64,000 nucleotides of DNA from the NCBI RefSeq assembly GCF_003233845.1, contig NZ_QKRB01000057.1:1-64000 (forward strand). The letters run 5' to 3'. The notes below the pieces were generated by a model that was not told where the DNA came from, ran no database searches, and was given only the letters and a program-made list of their open reading frames with translations. This stretch comes from Paenibacillus sambharensis (GTDB lineage Bacteria; Bacillota; Bacilli; Paenibacillales; Paenibacillaceae). Positions 49,700-59,789 of this stretch are shown here, in pieces (the stretch's first letter is position 1; each line of letters starts with the position of its first letter). A program made the position numbers and the translations under genes.

Positions 49700-50938
49700 A
49701 TGAAGCAAAGAGTCGTAGTCACCGGCATGGGAGTCATGACCTCGCTCGGATCCGACCTGGAGACATTCTGGGGGAACCTGATGGCAGGAAAGTCCGGCGT
49801 TTCACTGATTGAAGCCTTTGATGTATCGGAGTATCCGACGCGGATTGCCGCGGAAATCAAAGATTTCAATCCTGAGTTGTATGCAGATAAGAAGGAAGCG
49901 CGGCGCATGGACCGTTTCGTGCAGTTCGCCGTTGCGGCCAGCACGCTTGCCGTTAAGGACTCCGGTATTGACATCGGCGGCGATGTTGATCCTGAACGTA
50001 TCGGCGTTATGGTCGGTTCCGGTATCGGCGGGCTTGGTACATGGGAGGATCAGCATAAGATTCTGCTTGAGAAGGGTCCCAAGCGCGTCAGCCCGTTCTT
50101 CATTCCGATGATGATTGCCAATATGGCTTCCGGCCAGATTTCCATGACGACGGGTGCCAAGGGCCCGAACAGCACGGCGGTAACCGCTTGTGCAACCGGC
50201 ACGCACTCCATCGGCGATTCGTTCAAGCTGATTCAGCGCGGTGATGCGGATATGATGATTTGCGGCGGTGCTGAAGCGACGATTCGTCCAACAGGCATGG
50301 CGGGCTTCTGCTCAATGAGGGCGATGTCCACCCGCAATGATGAGCCCGAGAAAGCAAGCCGGCCGTTTGACACGGACAGGGACGGCTTTGTGATGGGTGA
50401 AGGAGCCGGTATTCTTATATTGGAATCCTATGAGCATGCAATCAAGCGCGGTGCCCGCATTTATGCTGAAGTTATCGGTTACGGCATGAGCGGCGACGCG
50501 TATCATATGACAGAGCCAGATCCGGAAGGGGCAGCCCGCTGCATGACAAGGGCGATCCGCGATGCCGGCATCAGCCCTGAAGAAGTGGATTACATTAATG
50601 CGCATGGCACGTCTACCCCTGTTGGTGACCGGTCGGAGACATTGGCCGTCAAGAAAGCGTTCGGAGATCATGCGTACAAGCTTGCCGTCAGCTCAACCAA
50701 ATCGATGACCGGTCATCTTCTCGGCGCCGCAGGCGGCGTGGAAGCGGTTATTGTAGGTCTGACGCTGCAGAATGGCGTTATCGCGCCAACGATCAACCTG
50801 GAGAACCAGGATCCGGAATGCGATCTGGATTATGTGCCCAACAAGCCTCGTGAGGCGAATGTCCGGACAGCGGTTTCGAATTCCTTCGGTTTTGGAGGCC
50901 ATAATGCCACGATCGTCATGAGGAAATATGAAGCATGA
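49700..50938 (+). CDS. fabF: 3-oxoacyl-ACP synthase II
   Basis: Elongation condensing enzyme. The Cys-His-His triad is in [10 protein letters not shown] (about residue 163), [11 protein letters not shown] and [11 protein letters not shown]. It has 412 residues from the ATG at 49700; a GTG at 49691 lies within the ribosome binding site GAGGTGAT. A 217-bp gap separates it from acpP, so it may have an additional promoter. It overlaps the rnc start by 11 bases. Confidence 0.95.
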   Translation: MKQRVVVTGMGVMTSLGSDLETFWGNLMAGKSGVSLIEAFDVSEYPTRIAAEIKDFNPELYADKKEARRMDRFVQFAVAASTLAVKDSGIDIGGDVDPERIGVMVGSGIGGLGTWEDQHKILLEKGPKRVSPFFIPMMIANMASGQISMTTGAKGPNSTAVTACATGTHSIGDSFKLIQRGDADMMICGGAEATIRPTGMAGFCSMRAMSTRNDEPEKASRPFDTDRDGFVMGEGAGILILESYEHAIKRGARIYAEVIGYGMSGDAYHMTEPDPEGAARCMTRAIRDAGISPEEVDYINAHGTSTPVGDRSETLAVKKAFGDHAYKLAVSSTKSMTGHLLGAAGGVEAVIVGLTLQNGVIAPTINLENQDPECDLDYVPNKPREANVRTAVSNSFGFGGHNATIVMRKYEA

Positions 50939-51638
50939 CCGGTTTGACGAGCTGCAGCAGCGGCTCGGTATACGTTTCCGCCGGACTAAGCTATTAAGGC
51001 AGGCTTTCACGCATACGTCTTATGTAAATGAGCATAAGGGCGGAAACACGCAGGATAATGAACGGCTGGAGTTTTTGGGTGATGCGGTGCTGCAGCTGCT
51101 GGTGTCGGAGTTCCTCTATACGACGCACCCGCAGCGGCCCGAAGGCGAATTGACGCGCATGCGTGCCTCCATCGTATGTGAACCGTCATTCGCCCGCTTC
51201 GCCGAAACGCTGGAGCTTGGCCGGTATGTTCTCCTTGGAAGAGGAGAGGAGCAGCTTGGCGGCCGGCAGCGGCCGGCTCTGCTGGCTGACTTATTCGAAT
51301 CATTCGTGGGTGCACTTTATCTGGATCAGGGATTAATTGCGGTCAGGGACTTTCTGGAAGCCAGCATCTTTCCGCTTATTGATGCGGAGGATCACTTGCC
51401 GGTAAAGGATTTCAAGTCGAAGCTTCAGGAGCGTGCCCAGCATCGTTCTCTTGGTCAGATTGAATATGTTATTGAGGAAGAACGAGGCCCTGCGCATGAC
51501 AGGGAATTTGTAATCCGCGTACTGATCGGCGGCGAGTCCTGGGGCCAAGGGACAGGACGCACGAAGAAGGAAGCAGAGCAGCGGGCTGCGGCCGAGGCAT
51601 GGCGCCAGCTTTCAGCAGAAGATAAGAGCGATAAGTAA
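50928..51638 (+). CDS. rnc: Ribonuclease III
   Basis: Processes rRNA precursors and cuts double-stranded RNA. The nuclease signature [15 protein letters not shown] holds the catalytic acidic residues, and a C-terminal double-stranded RNA binding domain (about 160-230) ends [20 protein letters not shown]. It has 236 residues. The ATG lies inside fabF with AGGAA upstream. In B. subtilis rnc and smc are adjacent after acpA; here a strong terminator stands between rnc and smc. Confidence 0.95.
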   Translation: MKHDRFDELQQRLGIRFRRTKLLRQAFTHTSYVNEHKGGNTQDNERLEFLGDAVLQLLVSEFLYTTHPQRPEGELTRMRASIVCEPSFARFAETLELGRYVLLGRGEEQLGGRQRPALLADLFESFVGALYLDQGLIAVRDFLEASIFPLIDAEDHLPVKDFKSKLQERAQHRSLGQIEYVIEEERGPAHDREFVIRVLIGGESWGQGTGRTKKEAEQRAAAEAWRQLSAEDKSDK

Positions 51639-51640
51639 CC

Positions 51641-51708
51641 CCGGCATCGGTGGTCAAGATCCATTAGTGAAACCGCAATGGATCTTGACCAGGCTTGCCG
51701 GTTTTTTT
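51641..51708 (+). terminator. Long-stem terminator after rnc
   Basis: The inner arms TGGTCAAGATCCATT (51651-51665) and AATGGATCTTGACCA (51677-51691) pair perfectly, and the outer arms CCGGCA and TGCCGG extend the stem past a small internal loop. TTTTTTT follows. Confidence 0.88.
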
Positions 51709-51762
51709 ATGCGCTTGAGATGCCTCCCGAAATTTTCCGCTGATGTCGAATGGTTGCGGGTA

Positions 51763-51771
51763 TGGTACAAT
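51763..51771 (+). promoter_or_regulatory. Extended -10 promoter of smc
   Basis: TGGTACAAT provides an extended TGn motif and a -10 with five of six matches, 25 bases upstream of the smc ATG. A clear -35 is lacking, as expected of extended -10 promoters. Confidence 0.5.
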
Positions 51772-51795
51772 AACGCTAGAGGTGAAGGTATAACT

Positions 51796-54700
51796 ATGTT
51801 TCTGAAGCGAGTCGAATTAGCCGGGTTCAAATCGTTCGCAGACCGGACGGAATTGGAATTCGTGCGGGGCATCACAGCCGTGGTTGGACCGAACGGCAGC
51901 GGCAAGAGCAATATATCGGACAGCATCCGCTGGGTCCTTGGCGAACAGAGCGCCAAGAGCTTGCGCGGAGGGAATATGCAGGATATTATCTTTGCCGGCA
52001 GTGATGCCCGCAAGGCTGTCAACTATGGGGAAGTCTCGTTGACGCTTGATAATTCCAGCGGCTCTCTTCCTCTTGAATACGACGAGGTAACGGTAACCCG
52101 CCGTGTCCACCGCAGCGGCGAGAGCGAATATTTAATTAACAAGCAGTCTTGCCGTCTCAAGGATATTACGGAGCTGTTCATGGATACCGGTATCGGCAAG
52201 GAAGCGTATTCGATTATCGGCCAGGGCCGGATCGAGGAAATTTTAAGCACGCGCTCAGAGGACCGCCGTGGGATTTTTGAAGAGGCCTCGGGCATTGTCA
52301 AATATAAATCACGTAAACGGGAAGCACAGCGGAAGCTTGATGATACCGAGCAGAACCTGCTGCGGATCAATGACCTGGTGACTGAGCTTGAGGATCAGGT
52401 GGAGCCGCTGCGTCTGCAGTCGGAGAAGGCGATTCACTACAAGGCGCTGCGCGAGCAGCTGAAGACGAAAGAAATTTCGATGTATGTGCATCAGATTGAG
52501 CAGGTGCACAGCAGCTGGAAGGAAGCGACAGCGAAGCTTGAGAAGCTGCAGAATGAGCAGCTGGAGCTGTCCGCCGTCGTCAGCAAGCATGATGCGCACC
52601 TGGAGAAGGACCGCCTGCAGCTGCGGGATATCGAGGAAGCGCTGGAGCGTCTGCATGAGGATATGCTGCGTTACAGCGAAGAGTACGAGAAGTGCGAGGG
52701 CCAAGGCGAGGTGCTGAAGGAGCGTACGCGCAATCTGGAGCAGAACCGCCGCCAGCTTGAAGAGTCCATAGCCGCTCAGTCGGAACGAATTACGGCATTA
52801 ACGAAGGAAGAGACGGATTTCCGCGCGAAGGCAGCCGGGCTTGAACAAGAGCTGCAGACCCTGCGCCGGCGTCTCGATGAGGAAGAATCAACGCTGATTG
52901 GCGTGGCCGGCGGTATGGGTAGCGACGCGGAGGAGAAGCTGAAAGGTGAGCTGCTGGATGTGCTGAGCGGCATGGCTTCCACGCGCAACGAAATCCGGTA
53001 TGCCGATCAGCAGAAGGAGACGCTGCAGAAGCGGATTGAACGGCTTGGGGAAGAAGAGGCCAAATGGCAGGAGCAGCTGGGCGCGCTTGAAGGCAAGCGT
53101 GAGGAGCTGCAGAGCCGTCTGGACAGTACGGCTGCCGAGCTGTCCGCACTGAGGGACCGCTACATAAAGGAAGGGGACCGGCTCAAGAGCTCTCAGCAGC
53201 TGCTTGAGGAGGCTCAGATGGCGGTGCGCAAGTGGGAGCAAAAGCTGGACGCGCTTACCTCACGCCGCGATACGATGAAAGAAATGCAAAATGATCTGGA
53301 CGGCTTCATGCATGGTGTCCGGGAAGTACTGAAGGCTTCGCGCCGCAGCGGGGGCGGAGTGGACGGGGTGCACGGAGCAGTTGCCGAATTGATCCGCGTT
53401 CCCGAGAAGCTGGAGACAGCGGTTGAGACCGCGCTCGGCGGAGCGCTGCAGCATGTCGTTATGGAGGACGAGCGCTCTGCACGGGCGGCGATTGCTTTCC
53501 TGAAGCAGCGCCAGCTGGGCCGGGCGACCTTCCTCCCTCTGGATGTTATTAAGGGCAGGAGTGTTCCGGAGCAGGAGCGGCGGCTTGTCGCTTCAGTGGA
53601 AGGCTTCGTCGGCGTAGCAGCCGACCTGGTTGGATCGGAGCCGGCATACAGCTCTATTGTGGCAAATCTGCTCGGAAATGTACTGATTGCAGAGACGCTT
53701 GAGCAGGCTAACCGGATTGCGGCCAAATGTCAATACCGGTTCCGGGTTGTGACGCTTGATGGCGACGTGGTCAACGCCGGCGGCTCGATGACAGGCGGCA
53801 GCCTGCAGAAGAAGGGCGCCAACCTGCTCGGCCGGCAGCGGCAGATCGAGCAGCTGGATGAGGACATTAAGCAGTCCGGGGGGCAGCTGGATAAGCTGCG
53901 GGATAAGGTATCGGACCTGCGTAAGGAGCTGTCCATCCTGGGGCAGACAATTGAGGAACTGCGGGACCAAGGCGATAAGCGCAGGCTGGAGGAGCAGCAG
54001 CTTCGTTCCGAACTGCAGCAGGTGGAGCAGGAAGCCCGCCATCTTCGGGAGCAGCATCAGCTGTCTCATGAGGACCGCAGCAGCCAGATCACCGAATCAA
54101 CCAGCCTGGACAAGCTGAAGGCCGATGCCGAGGAGAGGCTGGCTCAGCTGACAGCCGAGGAAGCCCGGCTGCAGCAGGCGATCAAGGCGGCAGAGGACCG
54201 GCGCAAAGCCAGTGAATCGGCTAAGGAAGAGCTGCAGACGCATCTGACCGATCTCAAAATCCAGGTCGCCAAGACCGATCAGGAGAAGCTGTCCTTCGAG
54301 GATCAGGCTGTCCGCATCCGCTCGGATATCAACCGGGCGAAGCAGGAGCTGTCCACACTGCGCAGCCTGGCTGTTCAGCAGGAGGAAGAGCAGCGCAAGC
54401 TGGATGCCGAGAAGATCCGGCAGACGGAGGAGCTGAACCACTACCGGCTCAAGAAGCAGGAATGTGCAGAGCAGACCGACTTCAAACGCGCAGAGCGTGC
54501 CGAGAAGCTGCGTCAGCTCGAGGACGGCGAGAGCGAGACGAAGGAGCAGCGGGCGCAGCTTCGTCAGGTGGAGGATGGCATCCGCCAGACAGAGATTGCT
54601 GCTAACAGGCTCGATGTTGAGCTAGATAATGTGCTCCGCAAGCTGAGCGAAGAATATGAGCTCAGCTTCGAGCTTGCCAAGGAGCGTTATCCGGTGCCGG

Positions 54701-55374
54701 AGGATGTGCAGGGAACGCAAAATCAGGTTCGCGACCTCAAGCGCCAAATTACGATGCTTGGCGATGTGAATTTGGGAGCCATTGAGGAATATGATCGCGT
54801 ACGCGAGCGTTATGAGTTCCTGGATGCGCAGAAGAATGATCTCATCGAAGCCAAGACCACGCTGTACCAGGTTATCCGTGAGATGGACGAGGAGATGGGC
54901 AAGCGGTTCCGTACGACCTTTGATGCCATCCGCAGCCACTTCGGCTTGGCGTTCACGAAGCTGTTTGGCGGCGGCCGTGCCGATCTGGTCATGGTTGATC
55001 CTGACCGGGTACTGGAGACGGGTATCGATATCGTAGCCCAGCCGCCCGGCAAGAAGCTGCAAAATCTTCAGCTGCTCTCCGGCGGTGAACGCGCGCTGAC
55101 AGCGATGGCGCTGCTGTTCGCGATTTTACAGGTGAAGCCGGTGCCGTTCTGTGTGCTTGACGAGGTCGAGGCGGCGCTTGATGAAGCGAATGTAGCCAGG
55201 TTTGCCCAGTATTTGCGCGAGTTCTCGGAACAGACGCAGTTTATTGTCGTTACCCACCGTAAGGGCACAATGGAGGAAGCCGACGTGCTGTACGGGGTGA
55301 CGATGGAGGAAGGCGGCGTGTCCAAGCTGGTGTCGGTGCGGCTTGAGGATGACGAGGCGGCAGTCTCCGCCTGA
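51796..55374 (+). CDS. smc: Chromosome partition protein Smc
   Basis: The ATPase of the bacterial condensin complex. Walker A GPNGSGKSNISDSIRW is near residue 32, followed by a long coiled coil (about 170-500), the hinge (about 520-660, GVHGAVAELIRVP to GGSMTGGSL), a second coiled coil, and the C-terminal signature LLSGGERALTAMAL and Walker B FCVLDEVEAALDEAN (from about 1090). It has 1192 residues, as in B. subtilis. The frame opens within the terminator upstream, but the ATG at 51796 gives MFLKRVELAGFKSFA. The scpA and scpB partners are not in this window. Confidence 0.96.
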   Translation: MFLKRVELAGFKSFADRTELEFVRGITAVVGPNGSGKSNISDSIRWVLGEQSAKSLRGGNMQDIIFAGSDARKAVNYGEVSLTLDNSSGSLPLEYDEVTVTRRVHRSGESEYLINKQSCRLKDITELFMDTGIGKEAYSIIGQGRIEEILSTRSEDRRGIFEEASGIVKYKSRKREAQRKLDDTEQNLLRINDLVTELEDQVEPLRLQSEKAIHYKALREQLKTKEISMYVHQIEQVHSSWKEATAKLEKLQNEQLELSAVVSKHDAHLEKDRLQLRDIEEALERLHEDMLRYSEEYEKCEGQGEVLKERTRNLEQNRRQLEESIAAQSERITALTKEETDFRAKAAGLEQELQTLRRRLDEEESTLIGVAGGMGSDAEEKLKGELLDVLSGMASTRNEIRYADQQKETLQKRIERLGEEEAKWQEQLGALEGKREELQSRLDSTAAELSALRDRYIKEGDRLKSSQQLLEEAQMAVRKWEQKLDALTSRRDTMKEMQNDLDGFMHGVREVLKASRRSGGGVDGVHGAVAELIRVPEKLETAVETALGGALQHVVMEDERSARAAIAFLKQRQLGRATFLPLDVIKGRSVPEQERRLVASVEGFVGVAADLVGSEPAYSSIVANLLGNVLIAETLEQANRIAAKCQYRFRVVTLDGDVVNAGGSMTGGSLQKKGANLLGRQRQIEQLDEDIKQSGGQLDKLRDKVSDLRKELSILGQTIEELRDQGDKRRLEEQQLRSELQQVEQEARHLREQHQLSHEDRSSQITESTSLDKLKADAEERLAQLTAEEARLQQAIKAAEDRRKASESAKEELQTHLTDLKIQVAKTDQEKLSFEDQAVRIRSDINRAKQELSTLRSLAVQQEEEQRKLDAEKIRQTEELNHYRLKKQECAEQTDFKRAERAEKLRQLEDGESETKEQRAQLRQVEDGIRQTEIAANRLDVELDNVLRKLSEEYELSFELAKERYPVPEDVQGTQNQVRDLKRQITMLGDVNLGAIEEYDRVRERYEFLDAQKNDLIEAKTTLYQVIREMDEEMGKRFRTTFDAIRSHFGLAFTKLFGGGRADLVMVDPDRVLETGIDIVAQPPGKKLQNLQLLSGGERALTAMALLFAILQVKPVPFCVLDEVEAALDEANVARFAQYLREFSEQTQFIVVTHRKGTMEEADVLYGVTMEEGGVSKLVSVRLEDDEAAVSA

Positions 55375-55484
55375 TGAAAGTTATTCGGCTGTATCTGATG
55401 AAGCAGGCTATACGCACTAGACACTAGACCAGGCGATGAAGAGGCCGGTGCGCTTATATACAAGGAAGGCAGGCGATTAGAGAG

Positions 55485-56486
55485 ATGAGTTTCTTTAAGC
55501 GGTTGAAGGAAAGTATTTCGAGCAAGACCGAAGCGGTCACCAATAAATTTAAGGAAGGCCTTGAGAAAACGAGAACCGCCCTGGTTGAGAGGGTGGAGGA
55601 GCTGGTTATCCGCCGCAAGAAAATCGACGAGGCATTCTACGAAGAGCTTGAGGAAATCCTGATCGGCGCGGATGTAGGCGTTAATACGGTCATGGACTTG
55701 ATTGATGAGCTGCGCGTCGAGGTGAAGAAGCGGAAAATCGAGGATGCGGCCGAGCTGCAGCCCGTATTGTCCGAGAAGCTTGTCGGCTTGCTGCGCGGTG
55801 AAGAGAATCCTAAGCTGAATATGGCGCCCGAAGGCAGCATTACCGTGCTGCTGTTCGTCGGTGTGAACGGCGTCGGCAAGACGACGACGATCGGGAAGCT
55901 GGCCCACCGCTTCAAGAGCCAGGGCAAGCGCGTGCTGATGGCCGCAGGCGATACCTTCCGTGCGGGAGCTATTGAACAGCTGGAGGTATGGGGTGAGCGT
56001 GTCGGGGTTGACGTGATCAAGCAGCAGGCAGGCTCTGACCCGGCAGCGGTTATGTACGATGCGGTTCAGGCTGCCAAGCAGCGGGGCGTCGATGTGCTGC
56101 TCTGCGATACGGCAGGACGGCTGCAGAACAAGACGAACCTCATGGAAGAACTGAACAAGATCTTCCGTGTTATTCAGCGGGAAATCCCTAATGCGCCTCA
56201 TGAAGTGCTGCTCGTGCTGGATGCGACAACTGGACAGAATGCGCTCAGCCAGGCGAAGCTGTTTGGCGAGAAGAGCGGTGTTACCGGTCTGGTGCTGACC
56301 AAGCTTGACGGTACGGCAAAAGGCGGTATCGTCGTAGCGATCCGTAATGAGCTTAACCTGCCTGTAAAATTCGTAGGTCTCGGCGAGAAGATGGACGACC
56401 TCCAGGAATTTGATTCCGAGCAGTTTGTCCATGCGCTGTTTGCAGGCCTGATCGCCAAGGAAGAGAAGCAGACCGAGGAGGTCTGA
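55485..56486 (+). CDS. ftsY: Signal recognition particle receptor FtsY
   Basis: SRP GTPase that docks ribosome-Ffh complexes at the membrane. The acidic A domain is very short, as in B. subtilis. The N domain and G domain follow, with GVNGVGKTTTIGKLA (G1), DTAGRLQNKTNLM (G3) and TKLDGTAKGG (G4). It has 333 residues. It lies 110 bases after smc and ends at a terminator. Its partner ffh is 0.7 kb downstream. Confidence 0.95.
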   Translation: MSFFKRLKESISSKTEAVTNKFKEGLEKTRTALVERVEELVIRRKKIDEAFYEELEEILIGADVGVNTVMDLIDELRVEVKKRKIEDAAELQPVLSEKLVGLLRGEENPKLNMAPEGSITVLLFVGVNGVGKTTTIGKLAHRFKSQGKRVLMAAGDTFRAGAIEQLEVWGERVGVDVIKQQAGSDPAAVMYDAVQAAKQRGVDVLLCDTAGRLQNKTNLMEELNKIFRVIQREIPNAPHEVLLVLDATTGQNALSQAKLFGEKSGVTGLVLTKLDGTAKGGIVVAIRNELNLPVKFVGLGEKMDDLQEFDSEQFVHALFAGLIAKEEKQTEEV

Positions 56487-56544
56487 GGCCAGGGCGACTT
56501 GATCGGCAGCCTGCCGGTGAAGTAAACAATACCAGGCCATGTTG

Positions 56545-56580
56545 GGCCGTTTCCGCTATTAAGGAAGCGGCCTTTTCCTT
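56545..56580 (+). terminator. Intrinsic terminator after ftsY
   Basis: GGCCGTTTCC (56545-56554) pairs with GGAAGCGGCC (56563-56572) with one G-U, followed by TTTTCCTT. Confidence 0.8.
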
Positions 56581-56687
56581 ACCGTCACCTGCGCACAGCC
56601 CGAGAGCAGAATACCCGCTGCATTTCTTGTTCTCAGGGCTCCAGTGGTCTTTCCGGTAGGCTCCAGTTGGCTGACAAGTTAAAAGAC

Positions 56688-56717
56688 TTGACACGTTGCT
56701 GCAGGTTGGGATATGAT
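56688..56717 (+). promoter_or_regulatory. Promoter of the ylxM-ffh operon
   Basis: A perfect TTGACA and TATGAT (five of six) are 18 bases apart, 54 bases upstream of ylxM. Confidence 0.75.
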
Positions 56718-56771
56718 AAGAAACGTTGCAAAGCTGTAAAGGTTTTTTCCTTGACGGAAGGAGGGCGGACG

Positions 56772-57140
56772 GTGGCTATGAGCGAACCGGGTGCCCTGGA
56801 GAAAACAACCCGGATTAATCTGTTGTTTGACTTCTATGAATCGCTGCTGACTGACAAGCAGCGCACATTCCTAAAATATTATTTCCACGATGATTACTCG
56901 CTTGGCGAGATTGCCGCGGAATTTGAAATCAGCCGGCAGGCTATTTATGAACACATTAAGCGGGCCCAAGCGGTCCTTGAAACGTATGAACAGAAGCTGG
57001 GCCTGGTGGCGCGGCATGAGAAGCTCATACTGCTGATTGACCGGCTTGACGAAGCGCTTGAAGCTGGGCAGGACGAGGCGGCGCTCTCAGAGCTGCGCGG
57101 CATTGCTAGAGGGCTGCGGCATGCGGTAGAGATCGAATAG
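56772..57140 (+). CDS. ylxM: SRP-associated HTH protein YlxM
   Basis: A 122-residue helix-turn-helix protein of the UPF0122 family, which binds the SRP in Gram-positives and is always next to ffh. It has [20 protein letters not shown] and the [23 protein letters not shown]. Translation starts at GTG, six bases after AAGGAGGG. It lies 21 bases upstream of ffh. Confidence 0.94.
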   Translation: MAMSEPGALEKTTRINLLFDFYESLLTDKQRTFLKYYFHDDYSLGEIAAEFEISRQAIYEHIKRAQAVLETYEQKLGLVARHEKLILLIDRLDEALEAGQDEAALSELRGIARGLRHAVEIE

Positions 57141-57161
57141 TTGCAAGAGGAGGTGAGGTTC

Positions 57162-58538
57162 ATGGCTGCTTTTGAAGGATTGACAAGCAGGCTGCAGAAC
57201 GTGTTCGGCAAGCTGAGAGGCAAGGGCAAGGTGTCCGAAGATGATGTCAACGAGGCGATGCGCGAGGTTCGGCTGGCGCTGCTGGAAGCCGACGTTAACT
57301 TTAAAGTTGTCAAGGATTTCATCGCCAAGGTGAAGGAACGGGCAATCGGCCAGGAGGTCATGAAGAGCTTTACGCCCGGCATGGTTGTCGTCGACATCGT
57401 TAACAAGGAAATGACCGAGCTGATGGGCGGTACACAGAGCAAGCTCGCCAAGGCGAGCAAGCCGCCGACCGTCATTATGATGGCGGGTCTGCAGGGTGCG
57501 GGTAAGACAACGACCTCAGGCAAGCTGGCGAGACTGCTGCAGAAGAGCAATCACAAACCGCTGCTGGTAGCGGGCGACATCTACCGTCCTGCTGCGATCA
57601 AGCAGCTGCAGGTGCTCGGCGAGCAGATCAAAGTGCCTGTCTTCTCGCTGGGTGACAAGACAAGCCCGGTTGAGATCGCACGTCAGGCCATGCAGCAGGC
57701 GAAGGAAAACGGCAACGATTATGTGATCATCGATACAGCGGGCCGCCTGCATATCGATGAGGCGCTGATGGAAGAGCTGAAGCAGATTCACGAAGTAACG
57801 AAGCCGGATGAAGTGCTGCTGGTCGTCGATGCGATGACAGGTCAGGATGCTGTTAATGTGGCGCAGAGCTTCCACGAGCAGCTGGAGCTGACAGGCGTTG
57901 TTCTGACCAAGCTTGACGGCGACACCAGAGGCGGTGCGGCCCTGTCGGTTAAAGCGGTAACCGGACGCCCGATCAAGTTCGCGGCTATGGGCGAGAAGAT
58001 TGATGCACTTGAGCCGTTTCACCCGGACCGGATGGCGTCACGTATTCTCGGAATGGGGGATATGCTCTCACTCATCGAGAAAGCCCAGTCCGGCATTGAC
58101 GCGGACAAAGCCGCCGAGATGGAACGGAAGATGCGCAATGCAGAGTTTACGTTCGAGGACTTCCTTGATCAGATGGCTCAAGTGCGCAAGCTCGGACCGC
58201 TTGACCAAATCTTCGACATGCTTCCTGGCATGGGCAAGATGAAGGGCATGAAGGATATCAAGGTTGATGAGAAGCAGGTCAACCGGGTTGAGGCGATCGT
58301 CAGGTCCATGACGATTGAAGAGAAACAGAAGCCCGAGCTGCTTAACCACAGCCGGCGCAAACGGATTGCAGCGGGCAGCGGCACTTCGATTGCCGAGGTT
58401 AACCGCCTAATCAAGCAGTTTGATGAAATGCGCAAGATGATGAAGCAGTTCTCGTCGATGATGGGACCGAAGGGACCCAAGGGCGGCATGAAGGGCCTGA
58501 AGGGAATGCTCGGCAAAGGAAAGTTTCCTTTCGGCTGA
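57162..58538 (+). CDS. ffh: Signal recognition particle protein Ffh
   Basis: The SRP54 homologue that binds signal peptides and the SRP RNA. The N-G domains (about 1-295) contain GLQGAGKTTTSGKLA, DTAGRLHIDEALM and TKLDGDTRGGAALS. The C-terminal M domain (about 325-458) has the Gly/Met-rich finger MLPGMGKMKGM and the RNA-binding SRRKRIAAGSG. It has 458 residues, from an ATG with GAGGAGGTGAGG. Cotranscribed with ylxM and, very likely, with rpsP. Confidence 0.96.
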   Translation: MAAFEGLTSRLQNVFGKLRGKGKVSEDDVNEAMREVRLALLEADVNFKVVKDFIAKVKERAIGQEVMKSFTPGMVVVDIVNKEMTELMGGTQSKLAKASKPPTVIMMAGLQGAGKTTTSGKLARLLQKSNHKPLLVAGDIYRPAAIKQLQVLGEQIKVPVFSLGDKTSPVEIARQAMQQAKENGNDYVIIDTAGRLHIDEALMEELKQIHEVTKPDEVLLVVDAMTGQDAVNVAQSFHEQLELTGVVLTKLDGDTRGGAALSVKAVTGRPIKFAAMGEKIDALEPFHPDRMASRILGMGDMLSLIEKAQSGIDADKAAEMERKMRNAEFTFEDFLDQMAQVRKLGPLDQIFDMLPGMGKMKGMKDIKVDEKQVNRVEAIVRSMTIEEKQKPELLNHSRRKRIAAGSGTSIAEVNRLIKQFDEMRKMMKQFSSMMGPKGPKGGMKGLKGMLGKGKFPFG

Positions 58539-58602
58539 TCGGCTGACTTGATTGCGATACCGGGCAAAGGGCCCGCAATTTTTTGAAGGAGGTGAATCAA
58601 CA

Positions 58603-58875
58603 ATGGCAGTACGTATTCGTCTGAAACGTATGGGTGCGCACAAAGCGCCTTTCTATCGTGTAGTAGTATCCGATTCCCGTTCGCCACGCGACGGTCGTTT
58701 TATTGAAGAAATCGGTACTTACAACCCGGTTGCACAACCGGCTCAAGTAAGCATCGATGAGGAGAAAGCTCTGAAATGGCTGCAAACGGGTGCTCAGGCA
58801 TCTGACACCGTTCGTAACCTGCTCAGCAAACAGGGCATTCTGACTAAGTTCCATGAGCTGAAACAACAGAAATAA
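58603..58875 (+). CDS. rpsP: 30S ribosomal protein S16
   Basis: A 90-residue protein beginning [20 protein letters not shown], with [20 protein letters not shown], the S16 signature. GAAGGAGGTGA precedes the ATG; earlier in-frame codons would run through that site. It belongs to the conserved ffh-rpsP-khpA-rimM-trmD-rplS order of Bacilli. Confidence 0.97.
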   Translation: MAVRIRLKRMGAHKAPFYRVVVSDSRSPRDGRFIEEIGTYNPVAQPAQVSIDEEKALKWLQTGAQASDTVRNLLSKQGILTKFHELKQQK

Positions 58876-58949
58876 TAGCCACAGGCATGCTCAGCGGCAT
58901 CCGCATTTTGCGGAGGCCGTTTTGACATCCTGCTGCGGAGGGCCTTGTG

Positions 58950-59180
58950 ATGAAAGAATTGATTCTTGTCATAGCTAGGGCTTTAGTAGATCATCCGGAA
59001 GATGTCCGCGTTGACATCCGGGAAGATGATCGCGGAACCGTATACTCGCTTTCGGTCCATCCCGAGGATGTCGGGAAGGTAATCGGCAAGCAGGGACGTA
59101 TTGCCAAAGCGCTTCGGACTGTGGTGACATCTGCGGCTGTCAAGGACAGGCGGCGTATTATTGTTGATATTGTCTCATGA
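58950..59180 (+). CDS. khpA: KH-domain RNA-binding protein KhpA
   Basis: A 76-residue single KH domain protein (YlqC family) with the RNA-contacting GxxG loop in VIGKQGRIAKALR. KhpA works with KhpB in regulating cell elongation in pneumococcus and acts on RNAs. GGAGGG precedes a GTG at 58947 and the ATG at 58950, and the latter has better spacing. It sits between rpsP and rimM, as in B. subtilis, with a hairpin terminator behind it. Confidence 0.94.
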   Translation: MKELILVIARALVDHPEDVRVDIREDDRGTVYSLSVHPEDVGKVIGKQGRIAKALRTVVTSAAVKDRRRIIVDIVS

Positions 59181-59194
59181 ATAGCAGTGGGCAG

Positions 59195-59223
59195 GGGTTA
59201 GGATGAATGTCCTAACCCTTTTT
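59195..59223 (+). terminator. Terminator between khpA and rimM
   Basis: GGGTTAGGA (59195-59203) pairs perfectly with TCCTAACCC (59210-59218) around TGAATG, followed by TTTTT. It sits inside an operon that is usually continuous. Confidence 0.88.
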
Positions 59224-59273
59224 CGTCGCATAGTAAGGGTAAGCGTTCATTCGAGCAGCAAGGAGGATCAGGG

Positions 59274-59789
59274 ATGGCAAACAAATGGTTTACTGTCGGC
59301 AAGCTTGTAAACACACACGGAATTAAGGGCGAGGTTAAAATCTATCCATCCACGGACTTCCCGGATGTCCGCTTCGCTCCCGGAAGTCAGCTGAGCCTTC
59401 ACGATGCCAGCGGCACGATTGTGCCAGTGGAAGTGGAAGCAGCCCGTGAGCATAAAGGCATGTTTATTGTCCGGCTGAAGGGCTTTGACAATATCAACGA
59501 GGTAGAGAAGTATAAAGGCTGGGCGGTTAAGGTATCGGATGAAGAGCTGGTTGATCTGGAAGAAGGAGAGTATTACTACTACGAGATCGTAGGCTGCAGA
59601 GTAGTAACAGACGAGGGCGAAGAGCTCGGAACAATATCGGAAATCCTTAGCCCGGGAGCCAATGATGTGTGGGTTGTGGAGCGCCCGAAGAGCAAGCCGG
59701 TGCTGCTGCCGGTCATTGATGATGTGATCCGCAGCGTGGATGTAAAGGAGAAGCTCGTAACCGTCCACCTGATGGAAGGGCTGATCTGA
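59274..59789 (+). CDS. rimM: Ribosome maturation factor RimM
   Basis: Binds S19 and helps mature the 30S head. The N-terminal domain has [20 protein letters not shown], and the C-terminal PRC-barrel has [20 protein letters not shown]. It has 171 residues. GCAAGGAGGATC precedes the ATG. Its last base pair overlaps the trmD start, so the two are coupled. Confidence 0.95.
   Translation: MANKWFTVGKLVNTHGIKGEVKIYPSTDFPDVRFAPGSQLSLHDASGTIVPVEVEAAREHKGMFIVRLKGFDNINEVEKYKGWAVKVSDEELVDLEEGEYYYYEIVGCRVVTDEGEELGTISEILSPGANDVWVVERPKSKPVLLPVIDDVIRSVDVKEKLVTVHLMEGLI

Noticed and set aside
55068-56540. 490-codon minus-strand frame over smc and ftsY
   Set aside because: It spans the end of one well-supported gene and all of another on the opposite strand, with no domain of its own.
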